Positions 10,327 through 22,713 of a stretch of 64,000 nt of DNA are shown here, piece after piece. Source of the stretch: Glandiceps talaboti (lineage: Eukaryota > Hemichordata > Enteropneusta > Spengelidae); contig NC_135554.1 in the NCBI RefSeq assembly GCF_964340395.1, positions 6,390,975 to 6,454,974 on the forward strand. The letters are read 5' to 3'. Positions within the stretch are counted from its first letter, which is position 1, and each line of letters begins with the position of its first letter. Under the pieces are notes generated by a model. That model did not search any database. It saw nothing but the letters and a program-made list of their open reading frames with translations, and was not told where the DNA came from. The position numbers and the translations under genes were made by a program.

Positions 10327-13300
10327 TCAATCTTCGTCCATTTCTTCCTCCTCATTCTCTCCTTTGGTACCTGAAAAGTTGCACAGACAGATGGAAATTT
10401 GTTTTTAATATGTTATGCATAATCACAATAATTAATATGAAAACAGCATAGCTATTGCAGTGGACATGCTTCTGATATTTCAGTCCATGTACTGGATGAG
10501 AAATGTAGCTGCAGTAGATAGTAAAACACACAGAATGGGTTACACTTTTCTACACTCTCTAACTATTCACAAGTAATGGAATCTGTGTAATTCTAAAGTT
10601 CTGGATTTCTGCAGATTGCATAGTCTTTCATGTCGAGCCACTCTCCTTTCTACCAAGTTCACCACCTGTGGAAATGAAATTCTCTGAACAAATTATTTGA
10701 CAAATGCATCATTATAATCAGGATAAGTCACCTAAACTATACAGAACTAAAATAGAATATACAACTGAATACTTCTTTTTCACTGATTTGTGTACCACTT
10801 TGTGTAAGAGACGTTTTATGTAGTGGATGCACAACTGAACGATCACTTCTTCACAATCGGATCATAACTTTGAGCATTGAAAACTACACACTTCGAATGT
10901 TAAGTGACAAATACATGTATGTCTATAGTCAATTCACACAGTCAGGCGTAATACAAACATCTTACAACACTCATTCTGATTAGTTGCAAAATAATTATAC
11001 CTACACTGAACAAATTCTCGGTACCTGAAATAGAATATTACTGCCTAGGCACATCATAAAAATAACGAACATTCGATTTCTTGGTTGATACCATAACTTC
11101 TGCTCCACTCATTGATATGCATTAGTATGTGCGCACATGAGAATAAGTCAACCTTTTTGTTCTATTTTTACCCTCTAGTATGAGGTAAAATCCTATTGCA
11201 GGTACTGAGAATTCAAGACACCTAACTTTTAGTGATTACAAAGCCAAGAGACTAGATATATTGAAAGCCAAGTCTCTGGACTAAAGTTGACGGAGTCCAT
11301 CGCATAACTTAATTTTTAAACAATTACTTGTATCATGCCCTATTTTTCCATTTATTGAAGCACAACATACAAAGTTAGGGGAAACACCAATTAGTGTGGT
11401 AGCTCCATGATTGAAAGCAGCACAACACCAACAAACCTTGTTTAGTCCCATAATGTTACCTGATGTAGACACTACACACTGTTTTTTTTTCCGGATGTCA
11501 CCTTCCCGAACATTGTATAAGCTACAAGATGATAACTTCAATATCAGTGTGTAGTCAGAAAATTTGTAATAAAGAAATGTAAATATGTACACCTTAGCAA
11601 CTGATAAAACTGCTTTGGAAATATCTGATAATATGGTAATCATATGCAAAGATGCTGATTAGACAGACGAGTGAGAACTCATTATATATTTCGTAAACTG
11701 AATAATATAATAAAGCTGTTATACTAGTATATGCAAAAAAACTCTAAATCCTTAAACATGTTCACTAAGTCGGTAAAACATAGCAATATTTATTCTTGTA
11801 CCACGACCAAGGGTTGTTACTACTTACTACCAGTAGTAACATTTCACATGTTCAGGTCAACAGGCTTTGTCAGACTGTTCGTTTGCTGGCTTTACTGCGA
11901 GTGGCATACCAATAATACCAACTTTACAATTCTGCCATTGCCACTACACTGTCTAGCGGTCAAGCCAGAAAACAGACAGTTTGAAAAAACCTGTTGATCT
12001 GAACAAGCAAAATGTTACTCAGAAGTAATAAGAACCCTTGGTCGTGGGGTACAAGAACATATTATTACTCCCAAAAGTTTAAATGTTCTTACAATCACTG
12101 TAATGAGAAACATACCAGTTTGGTCTCAAACTTAAAAGATATGAACTTACTTTGATATAAAATACTACAATTTTTAACAATATTTTAAGATACAAATATA
12201 TTATAGTAGCCACACTATTGTTTTTATATTTTGATATGTAAACTAAGTGATAGATATGTACACAAAAATCTAACCTGGGAGATCAGATTTGTTCTTCTCT
12301 TTGCCAGGCACCTGTCCAGTCCTCAACATCTGGTTCAGTCTTTCAACTTCCTCTAAAGTCTTGGCATTGGCAATAGCTTCCTGGAAATTAAAGATTTACC
12401 ACAAATATTAGTATGCGAGTATGCACTGACAGTACTGTACTAGAACACAGTTTTTTCCTTGCCTGTTACAAACAGCCACAGAAAATGTTACTGATCTTTG
12501 ACTCTTGAGCCCTGATGTCAAATCACAACTTACCCTTATCGCTGCAACATCTTCAGCGGATGGTCCACCCTTCTTGTCACCTGCAGCGAGACCAGCTCCA
12601 GGTACAAACCTAGGTACAAGATAATAATACATGTTATATATGAAAGTCATATCAAGTAATTGATCCATGGTGTAAATCTTCAAATAACAATAAACACTGA
12701 AAGAAAGACATTGTTACAGTTATCCTTTGACTCTTAGTCTCTTGTAGTCTAGTTCCTATACGGTATCTTACACCTCCACTCACAGTTTAGTCAAAGTCGT
12801 TACTCTAGAAGTCCTGAGATGCATGAGATGCAATTTAAAATTAATCCACAGCCACCCACACAGTCATTAACATCATGTCTTTGTTTGTCAATCTCAAAAT
12901 TCTAACTAATCACACAGTCCCTCATAAAGTTAGTGTTTATTGGGGCAGTTTGTTTTCTGTCCACCTATATATACAATGTATTTTGTAAATCCTTAAAGAT
13001 TTTTTCTATTCTGTCAATCTTGCAATCTTCAGGTTTTGGTGAGTTTAATTGTACCATCATGATAATAAGCAATGTTCTACATATATAAGTAAAGCATTAC
13101 AATCATGACTGCCATGGTGCATACAAATATACTCACGTTTTAGATCTTGTCCCAAGATCATTTGCAAGCTGCTGTCCCTTTTGTCCTTTGAAGAGTTTCT
13201 TTGCTTGTTCTCTTTCCTGAATAAAGGGAGAATTAATAGAAGTTAGCAGTTGATGAATTCGGCTAGCCTGTTTACTGTGCTGTCGAGATACATCATTAGC

Positions 13301-16300
13301 TGGTCATACCTCCTAGCTCTCATATTCTCCCCTTGTGTTGAGAAAAATTTCAAACGATTCACGTAGCCACACCCCCACAAGTCATTATCCACCACCCGCT
13401 GTATTAAATTTACATATTAGTTATATGGAATTGTAACTAACAATATAAATTACCACTTGTCCATGTCATGTTTTGCCTACACTTTGCTTAATTCGTGTAT
13501 ATTTACATACCGATTCATTTGAACAACGATAGGTGAAGGGACTCTGCACACTGTGATCAGCCAGGCTATTGGGCAAGAATTTTCAATCCGTTACTATCAG
13601 CTTTGACAATGTAAACTTGACAAGTGGAAGAATACAAAGGTTAGACGCTATGACCAGCTAATGATGTATCTTGAGAGTGCAGTAAATAGGCTAGATTTTG
13701 GCCATATTACACATATTCTTTCCAAAATTATATCAATCCTTGACTTTGAGGAAAATGCAGAATGTCATGTGATGAACTCTACATATAACATATTACAACA
13801 ATATCAAACACTGCCTTACCCTCAGTTTTATTTTTTGGAAATCCAGTAGTCTCAGCTGTGGCAGTTTGTTGATGACGTAAAGGCGATAGTGTTTCTTGCT
13901 CGTGACTGGATTTCTAAGAAGGCTGTTGTAGGGAAAAAATATGACACAAATTTGTAAATGTCTGGCTTACTAAGATGAAAGATGCAAGACAACCAGTGGG
14001 TAAATTTTAAGGTGTAAACAACAGACATAATGTTTAAATGGCACTGAAAAGTCTCAGGATTCATCCGACTCTGGTAGAACGCGGTCAATGCCTGGGTAAT
14101 CCTACGATGCCAGGAAGACTGTGATAGCTAGAAGTCTGTGTATCACATATCTATTATACAATGAAAATCATAAACCCTGAAACAAAACATCATCTGGCTA
14201 GACAAAAATCTCATTAACATTGGGTTGATTTAATCGTCTGGCTAGACAAAAATCTTACCAACAGCGTTTCGTCAATCATCTGACATGACAAATATCTTTA
14301 CCAATATTGTTACACTTTCTTTTGTGTGAGCTACCATTATCTTTAAGGAGATCATTGCCAAATTTATGGTAACCCTACAGATGATGCATTCTTTGATATT
14401 TTTGAGAGTCAATTGACTAAAATGTATCAATTGTAATTCGGTTCTTGTTGTGCCAGACGATAACTTGTTGAAATAATTAGAAAGACTTTTGTCAAGCCAG
14501 GCGAGAAGATTTCCAACATCAAAGAGATACATTTGTAGTCTGTTTAACCAGACAAAAGAATGTTGCAACGCGAGTGAGATTTTTGTGGAGCCAAGTGATG
14601 TTTCGTTTCAGGGTTTATGATATTTGTTGTACATGTAGTGGCTACACTGTATACAACAGTGCACATCATCATATGTCACCTTATCATATACATGTATATT
14701 TACAATGTCATTTATATGGAGTGTGCACACATCAAACCAGTGCAATAGTTTTCTGTATCACACCCTGCTGAGGACTGGCACACTTTGCAAAAATACGGCA
14801 AGTGAAACGCTACTCAATACCCAGTGATCTGGCTTTGATTTGTTCTCATTATCTGCATTTAGGCACATGAAATAATACTCCACTATCAATTTATGTTGTT
14901 ATGTGATTCAATGTTTCCATGACGTCTGAATGCTACACAGGGTGGACTTTAATGGTAGTATGACTTCCTGACCCTCCTAGAGTTGAGTCCCTTTGCCATA
15001 CAACCTTGGTCACAAAACCCATATCCAGGCCATCAAAGATCAATAATATCCACACATGTGCCAGTCATTTAGAGGTAACAAAACCACCTACCTAAGTACT
15101 CTTAATGTCTTGACAGATGCTAGTTGATCAAGATCTCCCTGTGAGAAAGAAAGTGTCATATAATCATTCATTCACTAGAAATTCAAAACATTGTTGTTTT
15201 TTTCATAACATTAACAATTCACAGTTCTAAGAAACATTCAAACAGCCTCTAGCATGTTACTGTGAGGCTAATGAGAGCTGTGAATGATGTCCTGGTTTTG
15301 TCATTGTCTGCCTGAGGTATACTTTTATCCTGGCCAGGCCAGGCAGACTATATAAAAATACTATGCTATCCCTTTTGACATGTTTTCTAGATCATTGATC
15401 TGCATATGTTTATCCAATCATTTCCAAGACCAGAATCATGAATCTGTGAACAATACATGTAATCTAGGATGAAATCAATGTCATAAACAAGAGTGCTCAC
15501 CAGTTCTTGCATACTGTTGTTTGTGAGAATCAGTTCTTCAAGTTTGGGTATGTGTTCTTCTAAATGCACTGCTACTCGACTGTTCAAAAAAGAAAACAAA
15601 AATAATGTACATGTATATTGGCTGAACTGTTGAAATATTAGTAACATTTAAATTATAATACTCATTGGATCAAAATCAAACATGTGATTGAGATTATCTG
15701 GCAGAGTTCTAGAAAAAGCTCAGTTGAATAACAGTGTACATGTATGGTATCTAACCTTTATGGCACTACTGACATGACTGCACACAATGTGAGTGCTTGT
15801 GGTGAATGACTTCTCAATTATTTCAATGTCATCTACATATATCACTATCTGGGGAGACTGATGAAAAAAAGAGCAAACATGGGTAGGAGAGAGGACTTTG
15901 TCACTGTAGGAGACTGGCAAACTCTTGAGACGTTGACAGAGAAAGATACACAATCAGACACTATCGCAGCTATGTGAGGGAGCAAAGTTTTCAGTCCTTG
16001 AGAAGTTTCACTTTAATACCTCCAATGGCAACGTATCAGATGAGAGTGCAAACACCGTAGAATGTAGTAAAGATTGTACCAAATCTGATAACTCACCAAA
16101 CTCTGTTGTTGTTGAGAAGTAAACATCGGAGCCTTTTTAAGAGTGGAAAGCCATCAAGTTTACGTATATCATTATCTGATAGATCAATGCAATCAAACTG
16201 GTCCTGCACAACAAAAACACACTGTTTAATTATGAGCAACACATAAGGTATAATCTTAGTTCTACCCAAACTCTCAACTCTTGTGCTTTTATACATGTAC

Positions 16301-19300
16301 CTGAATTCTACACCCAAATTATGACATGGTGCAAAAATATGTACGTTTTACTGATTTTCCCCTTTCTGATGGTGGGGTTACAAACCATAGCAAAGACGTT
16401 ATACTGAAACAATGGAGTACATTATTCACTTTGTACAATATGACAAAAGAGGGAAAACTTTGAATTTTCTTCTTCTCAAATTTGGAATCTTGGAAGACAA
16501 ACATACATGTAGGTATTCTCGTTAGTGTCAATGATGTAGTAATAAGACTAAGAATTACAAAAACATGAAATGTTTTAATATAACATGCTTTTCAAAAGTC
16601 CATGTAGCTAAGGGTTGGTACTTAATTTCTCTTTTATCTTTAATTTCTACATATTTAATTTAATTTAAATTAATTCATTCATTTGATTTTAATTACTTTA
16701 ATTTCAGCATATTTTCAAAATAATTTTCTAATTTTCACCCGAGTTCAGTGCTGCTTACCCTCTCTAAATATCAGTAAAAAAGGGTTGCTTTTTAAATACA
16801 AAGTCATTGACTCACTGATGTAGCAATGAGGCAAAGTATTCATTAAAAAGAAAATGTCATATCTTTAAATACTGTACCTTCATAAACAGCTAAGGATTTT
16901 GATTTGCATTCAACTTATTTATTTTTAATTTCTAAACGCTGAAGCTGCAGCATCCAATTTTTTTAACACTTCAATCAATGCAGTGTTTCATACATTATAA
17001 CATGTACCCTCTCCTTTGAATATAACTGGTTGTCTTTACAGACATTTACATGATTACATGATCAGAATTTTTATAAATGTGCTGATAAATGTACTTACCA
17101 AAGTTGCACCTAAATTTTCTATGACTGGAATTTTATAACCTGTAATACACAGAAAGCAAATCTTGAGTTAAATACAGCAAAGATAAAACACTACCAAAGT
17201 ACAATGAACTACATGTACACTATATAATCTATATTAGACAACAGGCTATCCATGGCTTTGAAGGGGAGAAGAGAGATCTTGAGATTCCAACCAGAGATAT
17301 ATGTAGCCTTGCAATTAAAGTGTTCATACATGTATGGATGACAAATGGGTATTTTTTTCGATTTTTAACTCATAAAACAGACTTTCTATATTATTCTACT
17401 TGGAAATACAACATAAAAGAACATCCAATGAGTCCACATTTGTGACTCAATAAATTGCACAAAAATAAAAGGTGTGTAAAAATGTTGGTATTGTACATGT
17501 ACAGACAACAATTTACTTTTTACACATTTGTCAACGTTTTGCAATGTACTGTGTACATTGTATTTCCAAGTAGAAAAATGTTATTTTAATGAATTAAAAT
17601 TCCCAGATAAAAATAGTCAATTCTCATCTATATGGCCACTTTAATTAAATCTATATACATATCAGTGTTTTTGCTAAGGTTTGGGAACCCCGGTAACAGA
17701 AAGGGGGAAAGAGGTAAAACTGGTAGTGCTTCCCATGCAATGTAGCATAGTTTAGGTGGGGAACCCCGGTAAAATGATGTGGGAACCCCGGTAGATTTTA
17801 CCTACTTACCGCCCTTAAATAAAACACTGCATGTACATGTACATAATACAATGTGCATAACACCGATACGCATGTATATCATGTACATGTATGTGTCAAC
17901 CTTGTTCTTCCACAATTTTGTCATGAGATATGAAATCATTTGATTTGTATAATAATCTCTTTCAAGACAATATGTTGACTGATTTCGATTTTGATGACAT
18001 GATTACATGTGTAGCTTTTTAGGTATGGGTCTACAATGTAAATCCTATAACCTCTAGTCATACATTGTACCACACTATATAAACTGTAACATTGTACATG
18101 TACATGATATAATTTTTTGAGTATCTAAATTGAAACCAGGAAGTATGTCTGGCCTTGGTTTTTAACAGACTTGGTCTAGTAGCAGTCCTATCCTTTCATC
18201 TCCACCATACAGTTAGCTCAGTGTTTTTGCTAAGGTTTGGGAACCCCGGTAACAGAAAGGGGGAAAGAGGTAAAACTGGTAGTGCTTCCCATGCAATGTA
18301 TCATAGTTTAGGTGGGGAACCCCGGTAAAATGATGTGGGAACCCCGGTAGATTTTACCTACTTACCGCCCTTAAATAAAACACTGAGTTACTGTATAGTC
18401 AAATGGATTTCTTTACCACAGAATTCTGTGTTTACCATCAACAACGATACATATAGTTCAGTGTACCCTCTGGTAGCCAAATGTTGTTGTTATGAGTCAA
18501 AATGATAAAAACTGGCATTTCTTGTGAGTCACCACATAGTAAGAGATACATGTACATGTGTGTATCAATGCTTTTTTTTTATGGTGCACCAAACTGATGT
18601 AGTTAACTCTCTATGCTATTGGAGTGTTGTTATAAACACAATGACGTTATTGAATCCTCATATGTGACAGTGTCTTGCATTCAAACTTGAGGTTGTAGTT
18701 TGTAGTAAACTGAAAAAAGTAACCAATTAAACTGCCTGTCAGTGTGCAATGGATTGATGTTCATTCCTGTTCTCCTATTCTCTGAAACCAACCGAGGCCA
18801 AAAGTAGACTGCCTGAGAGGTTTAATCAGTCTGCTATACATATAAGTTGATATCTAAATACCCCTAATCATAACCAGTAACATTGTATACCTAAAACACA
18901 GAATAATTTGTGGCCCAAATTGTTGATTTTTGGTCACAGAATAACTCGCCAGTGTAACACACTTCTTTGCCTCAAGTAAATTGTAGTAAGTTGATTATCT
19001 AGAACTTTGATAATTTATATTACTATAATATATTGGCTTAGCTGTCCTAGTAGGCCAAATCCAAACGCTTTCTAGACATTTCGGCACAGGCCATTTTGTC
19101 CCAAGTCATTTCATCACCACTTTCTCAGTACCCTGGACATTTAGGCACAGTACCCTGGGTGTTTCGTTTCCCCTTATTTTAGTGTAAATTTGTTACCAGT
19201 TAACACTAACCTAACCCTAGCTTCAATAATTGTAGCGTTTTATGTGATTTTGAGGGTTTTTTTGTCTGTTTTCGTCCTTTTTTTGCATTCCAACATTTAA

Positions 19301-21917
19301 CCCGAATCAAATGCTACAATTCCTCTGATGCAAACGCAAATAGACGGGCCCGATCCAGATTTGAATCGCAAAGTTGGGCAGACTTTTCTGCTAAATTGCA
19401 CCTTACCTGACAAAATATCAGACATTTCCTTACACCAACATTAATTGCAGAGCCTTCATGACCCAAGAGATGTTCAGAGGTACCCCAATTCCGTCAAAAT
19501 CGGTAAATGTAGCAACGCATGCAGCATTTGAAATGGGGAGTAAGCTGACACCTCGGTCACGTTTTCAACGTGGTCTTGTCTATTTGCGTTTGCGTTAGAG
19601 GAATTGCAGCATTTGATTCGGGTTATTATTGCAGTTAACCTAACCCTACCCCTAACCCAACCGAAATGTCCAGGGTACTGGTGCTGAAACATCCAGGGTA
19701 CCGAGAAAGTGGTGCTGAAATGACTGGGGACGAAATGGTCAGGTGCCGAAATGACCAGTTACCAATCCAAACAGTCAAAACATTGGTCAGAAAGATTCCC
19801 GGTGGATATGTTTCATCATTTTGATATTGCCCTAATTCGCTCACCTAGTTTCACTAGTAGTAATTTTGTTACAATCCTACACAGATACTCATTACTAAAT
19901 ACATTGAAGGTGGCTAAACTTCATCGATCAAACATGTACATGTACATTTTTGTACATGATACACACAACAATACAGTGCTACACTGCACTGTATTATGTA
20001 TATTGGAATTTATATATGGTTACGAAAAAAGATAAGGACATTCATTTTGTCATCGTAGCGTTTAGGCACATGAAATAATACTACACTCAATTTATGTGGT
20101 TATGCCACAGGGTAAAGGACCAATGATCAATATTGTACTCGCGATTTTCCGGATTTCTAATTTTATTTTCTGTATATTTCAAATAAAGTTTTAAATACTG
20201 TTTCCTCTTACTGTTTTTTTCTATTTCCTACCTGACATCAATGTCTTATCTGAGTTTATCAGCTTTGCATTAATTAGTAGCTTGCTAGAACAAACTCACT
20301 ATTTGCCCAAATTAACGCATTATGCCGTGAGTGTAAACATCTACTGATCCGACTAAATGGTAATACACGGAAAGGGGTGAAACTCCAAAGGGACGTGTCC
20401 TGAAATTTGCAAAGAAATCAACTTTCAAACGGTACAATGGTTATTCCACAACCAGAAATCCTAAAGTACAAATGAAGGGAAGCATTGATGAAGTTACAGT
20501 ATTGAAGCTTGTCTGTAAGTGCCCTAACACGAAACCCGGCCAACACACTGACGATGTCCCGATGACATCCGTAAAGCAGGAAGTCGGAAGTTGAAACCTT
20601 TGACCCCAGAGTTGTTTATTACTGGCGACATGTGCCTAACTTGTAAACAAATTACCCAGGATTCTCTGGGAATAAACTCGCATTCTGTCAATGCTATCTT
20701 CGCTTCGTAGCAAATGTTGGGATATAAGGAAGGAGAAAAGGGTAAAATACACTCATGAAACACTGTACAGAAGTCAATACTTTTTTCATTTTTGAGTTTC
20801 GTCCTACATTTCCCTCATTTTTGTGACGTTTTCGCACTATTTAATAAAAACCAAAAGTCCTATCATGTACCAAACGACGCGACGTTCTATTTTCGAAAAT
20901 GTCGATCGTGCTGCGCTGCACGGGTTACATTTTGGAGACATTTTTGGTTTTCAATCGTGAATATCTATCATGCAAGTATTTCTTCGAATACGTTGGCTTT
21001 TAAATATATCATCCATGCTACATTTTTCACGATAGACATTTTTGGTTTTCAATCGTGAATATCTATCGGGCAAGCATTTCTTGGACAACGTCGGCTTTTT
21101 ATATGTCAATCCTACATCCATGATCCTAATGAACGACACATTGTTTTGTCCAGGCGACAGACGTTTTTGGTTTTCAATCTTGTCAAAACTGTCTTCGCAA
21201 GCATTTCTTCAAATACGTCGGCTTTTTAATTTGAGAATGAAATAACAATATGCATGATAATAACATATGCATGATTTTACCATTTGTTTATTTCCTGTTG
21301 TTTTGTGAATTCATGAATAAATTAAGTGGCAGGGTGATTTACGGATGTCCTCTGGACACGTCCCTTTGGAGTTTCACCCCTTTCCGTGTATTACCATTTA
21401 GTCGGATCAGTAGATGTTTACACTCACGGCATAATGCGTTAATTTGGGCAAATAGTGAGTTTGTTCTAGCAAGCTACTAATTAATGCAAAGCTGATAAAC
21501 TCAGATAAGACATTGATGTCAGGTAGGAAATAGAAAAAAACAGTAAGAGGAAACAGTATTTAAAACTTTATTTGAAATATACAGAAAATAAAATTAGAAA
21601 TCCGGAAAATCGCGAGTACAAAATTGATCATTGGTCCTTTACCCTGTGGTTATATGATTCAAATGATGTTGCCATGCTACACACGTTTACGAAAATCCCT
21701 AACCCTACTTATTTGAGGTCTCGTCGATTTGTCGTGGAAGATTCCGTAATGTAGAAGTCAGAAGTACAATAATTCAAAATATTAAATGTGATGTACTCGT
21801 AAACCCCGGCATAATGTAAAACATTTATCACCCACCTCTTAAATCGAGTTCTCTATCCCGTACGGGATTTGTGTATTGCGCGGAATTCTGTATCAACTCT
21901 GGCGTCAATTTGACCAT
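10327..21917 (-). CDS. SNRPA1: U2 small nuclear ribonucleoprotein A' (complete, ten exons)
   Basis: Coding exons in order of translation are 21836-21917, 17099-17139, 16097-16203, 15501-15579, 15092-15138, 13820-13922, 13137-13216, 12534-12609, 12275-12380 and 10327-10370. Every boundary has AG/GT and every phase joins; the total is 765 nt, 254 residues plus TGA, against 255 in the human protein. The start MVKLTPELIQ and the leucine-rich repeats (YKIPVIENLGATL, DQFDCIDLSDNDIRKLDGFP, LEELILTNNSMQEL, VKTLRVLSLLRNPV) match U2 A'. The LRR cap KKHYRLYVINKLPQLRLLDF and an acidic tail (GENEEEEMDED) are also present. The protein binds U2 B'' and stem-loop IV of U2 snRNA in the spliceosomal U2 snRNP. 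The introns, up to 4.7 kb, are loaded with inverted-repeat transposons but all splice sites are clean, so the gene appears functional. Confidence 0.96.
10371..12274 (-). other. last intron of the U2 A' gene
   Basis: Intron between coding exons 9 and 10. It holds the foldback element at 11,792-12,057; nothing else was recognised. The minus-strand open frame at 11,281-11,649 has no coding character that I recognise. Confidence 0.8.
11792..12057. mobile_element. foldback MITE in a U2 A' intron
   Basis: Left arm about 11,792-11,907 and right arm about 11,939-12,057 are imperfect reverse complements over nearly their whole length. Shared blocks include ACGACCAAGGGTT, GTTCAGGTCAACAGG and CTGGCTT. 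The loop is only about 30 bp, so the whole element folds into one long hairpin. It lies between coding exons 9 and 10. Confidence 0.7.
13259..13699. mobile_element. terminal-inverted-repeat element in a U2 A' intron
   Basis: The end GGCTAGCCTGTTTACTG at about 13,259 is matched with mismatches by CAGTAAATAGGCTAG at about 13,680. The inner block ATACATCATTAGCTGGTCAT (13,291-13,310) is matched by ATGACCAGCTAATGATGTAT (13,648-13,667). Arms are about 50-90 bp with a central part lacking coding potential. The element lies between coding exons 6 and 7. Confidence 0.7.
14180..14575. repeat. region of repeated GTCTGGCTAGACAAAA-like motifs
   Basis: The motif CTGGCTAGACAAAAATCT occurs at about 14,194 and 14,231. 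Diverged copies on the opposite strand occur at about 14,490-14,510 (CTTTTGTCAAGCCAGGC) and 14,540-14,560. This suggests a degraded inverted-repeat element between coding exons 5 and 6 of the U2 A' gene. Boundaries are uncertain. Confidence 0.3.
17663..17829 (+). mobile_element. 167-bp MITE, copy 1
   Basis: The element starts with CAGTGTTTT and ends with AAAACACTG, giving a 9-bp terminal inverted repeat. It is nearly identical to the copy at 18,219-18,385 and of the same length. The interior carries repeated GGGAACCCCGGTA palindrome-like blocks. CAG/CTG ends suggest a hAT-type MITE. It lies in the first intron of the U2 A' gene. Confidence 0.75.
18219..18385 (+). mobile_element. 167-bp MITE, copy 2
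   Basis: This is the same element as at 17,663-17,829, with CAGTGTTTT/AAAACACTG termini and the same orientation. AGTTA occurs close outside both ends (18,211-18,215 and 18,386-18,390), a possible part of a target duplication. The near identity of the two copies indicates recent activity or a local copy event. Confidence 0.75.
19067..19763. mobile_element. Mutator-like long-TIR element with 9-bp target duplication
   Basis: AATCCAAAC lies directly outside both ends (19,058-19,066 and 19,764-19,772). The arms are long imperfect reverse complements: the outer parts carry repeated CATTTCGGCAC/CATTTCGTCCC/GTACCCTGG motifs, and the inner parts share GCAAACGCAAATAGAC. No coding capacity remains. 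A 9-bp duplication with long TIRs fits a MULE-type non-autonomous element. It lies in the first intron of the U2 A' gene. Confidence 0.65.
20105..21649. mobile_element. DNA transposon with ~296-bp terminal inverted repeats
   Basis: The left arm 20,105-20,400 starts with CCACAGGGTAAAGGACC. The right arm 21,354-21,649 is its near-perfect reverse complement, ending in CCCTGTGG. The ~950-bp interior has no transposase but contains three degenerate direct repeats beginning near 20,938, 21,038 and 21,164 (TTTTTGGTTTTCAATC...GTCGGCTTTTT). Open frames in this interval are chance frames inside the arms or repeats. A solo right arm of the same family is at 36,757-37,029. It lies in the first intron of the U2 A' gene. 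Confidence 0.8.
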
Positions 21918-22713
21918 TGTGTGATTCGTGGAATTGTCACGATCTCAGCGTCACGTTGAAAGAAAGAAAGGTTACTCTTGAGCGTCTCCTGACCTGACGA
22001 GGAAATACGCGTTGCAATCGTTGGAGTTAACCTGCTGACAGAGGCAAATACTGCTTTCGTAACGTTTGTATGATAACAAACTTCTGAAAACACGCTTTCA
22101 GTAATATTGTATCCTCTCTGATTGTAGCCGTAAGATGGCGGGTTTCCCAATACCGGCCGATAATAGGAAGCCCTCTACGATCCTTTCTAACCATTTTTCG
22201 TTTAATGTATTATTACTTACTAACAGTTTGTAATGTAAGCTCACAAAGTTGAATTAGTCTACTTGTCAAGAAACGCTGTTCCATACATTTGGCCAAAATT
22301 AACATCGTTGCATAACAGAATTATTTCGTTCTGTGATTTTAAACTTTTTCTTAATACTGTTGATAATAGTTTGTGTTGCTCCTGCCTGCTATTATAATAG
22401 CTAATAATGGATATATTAGATTAAACATAGGTATGACAGTAGACGTGCCTGTATTAATAACACTTCCACCCAAGTCCAATTTCTCAAAAACTTTTGTCTG
22501 CTGCCCGAGTACAATCTGCTACTTCATCATCACCACCAGTAACTATACTGACTTCTACCAATTCATCAGAATTGACATCAATACAAAAGTGCGCCATTGT
22601 TGACGCAAGTCTTCATTATAGTTAACCTCTCCAGTTATGAACCGGTATAAATTTGGAACATGGACAGTTAAATAAGTTCTTCAATTCTTGAAGTGAAATG
22701 TACTGTCACTTAC
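21918..22713. other. upstream region of the U2 A' gene
   Basis: This interval contains the 5' untranslated leader and presumably the promoter of the U2 A' gene on the minus strand. No TATA box was seen at a convincing position. An open minus-strand frame reaching 22,150 is in the leader region and is not judged to be a gene. The upper boundary is the donor of the unrecognised exon. Confidence 0.4.

Noticed and set aside
19601-19660. CCTAACCCTA motifs resembling telomere repeats
   Set aside because: They are short, occur within both arms of the MULE-like element and are not a TTAGGG array.
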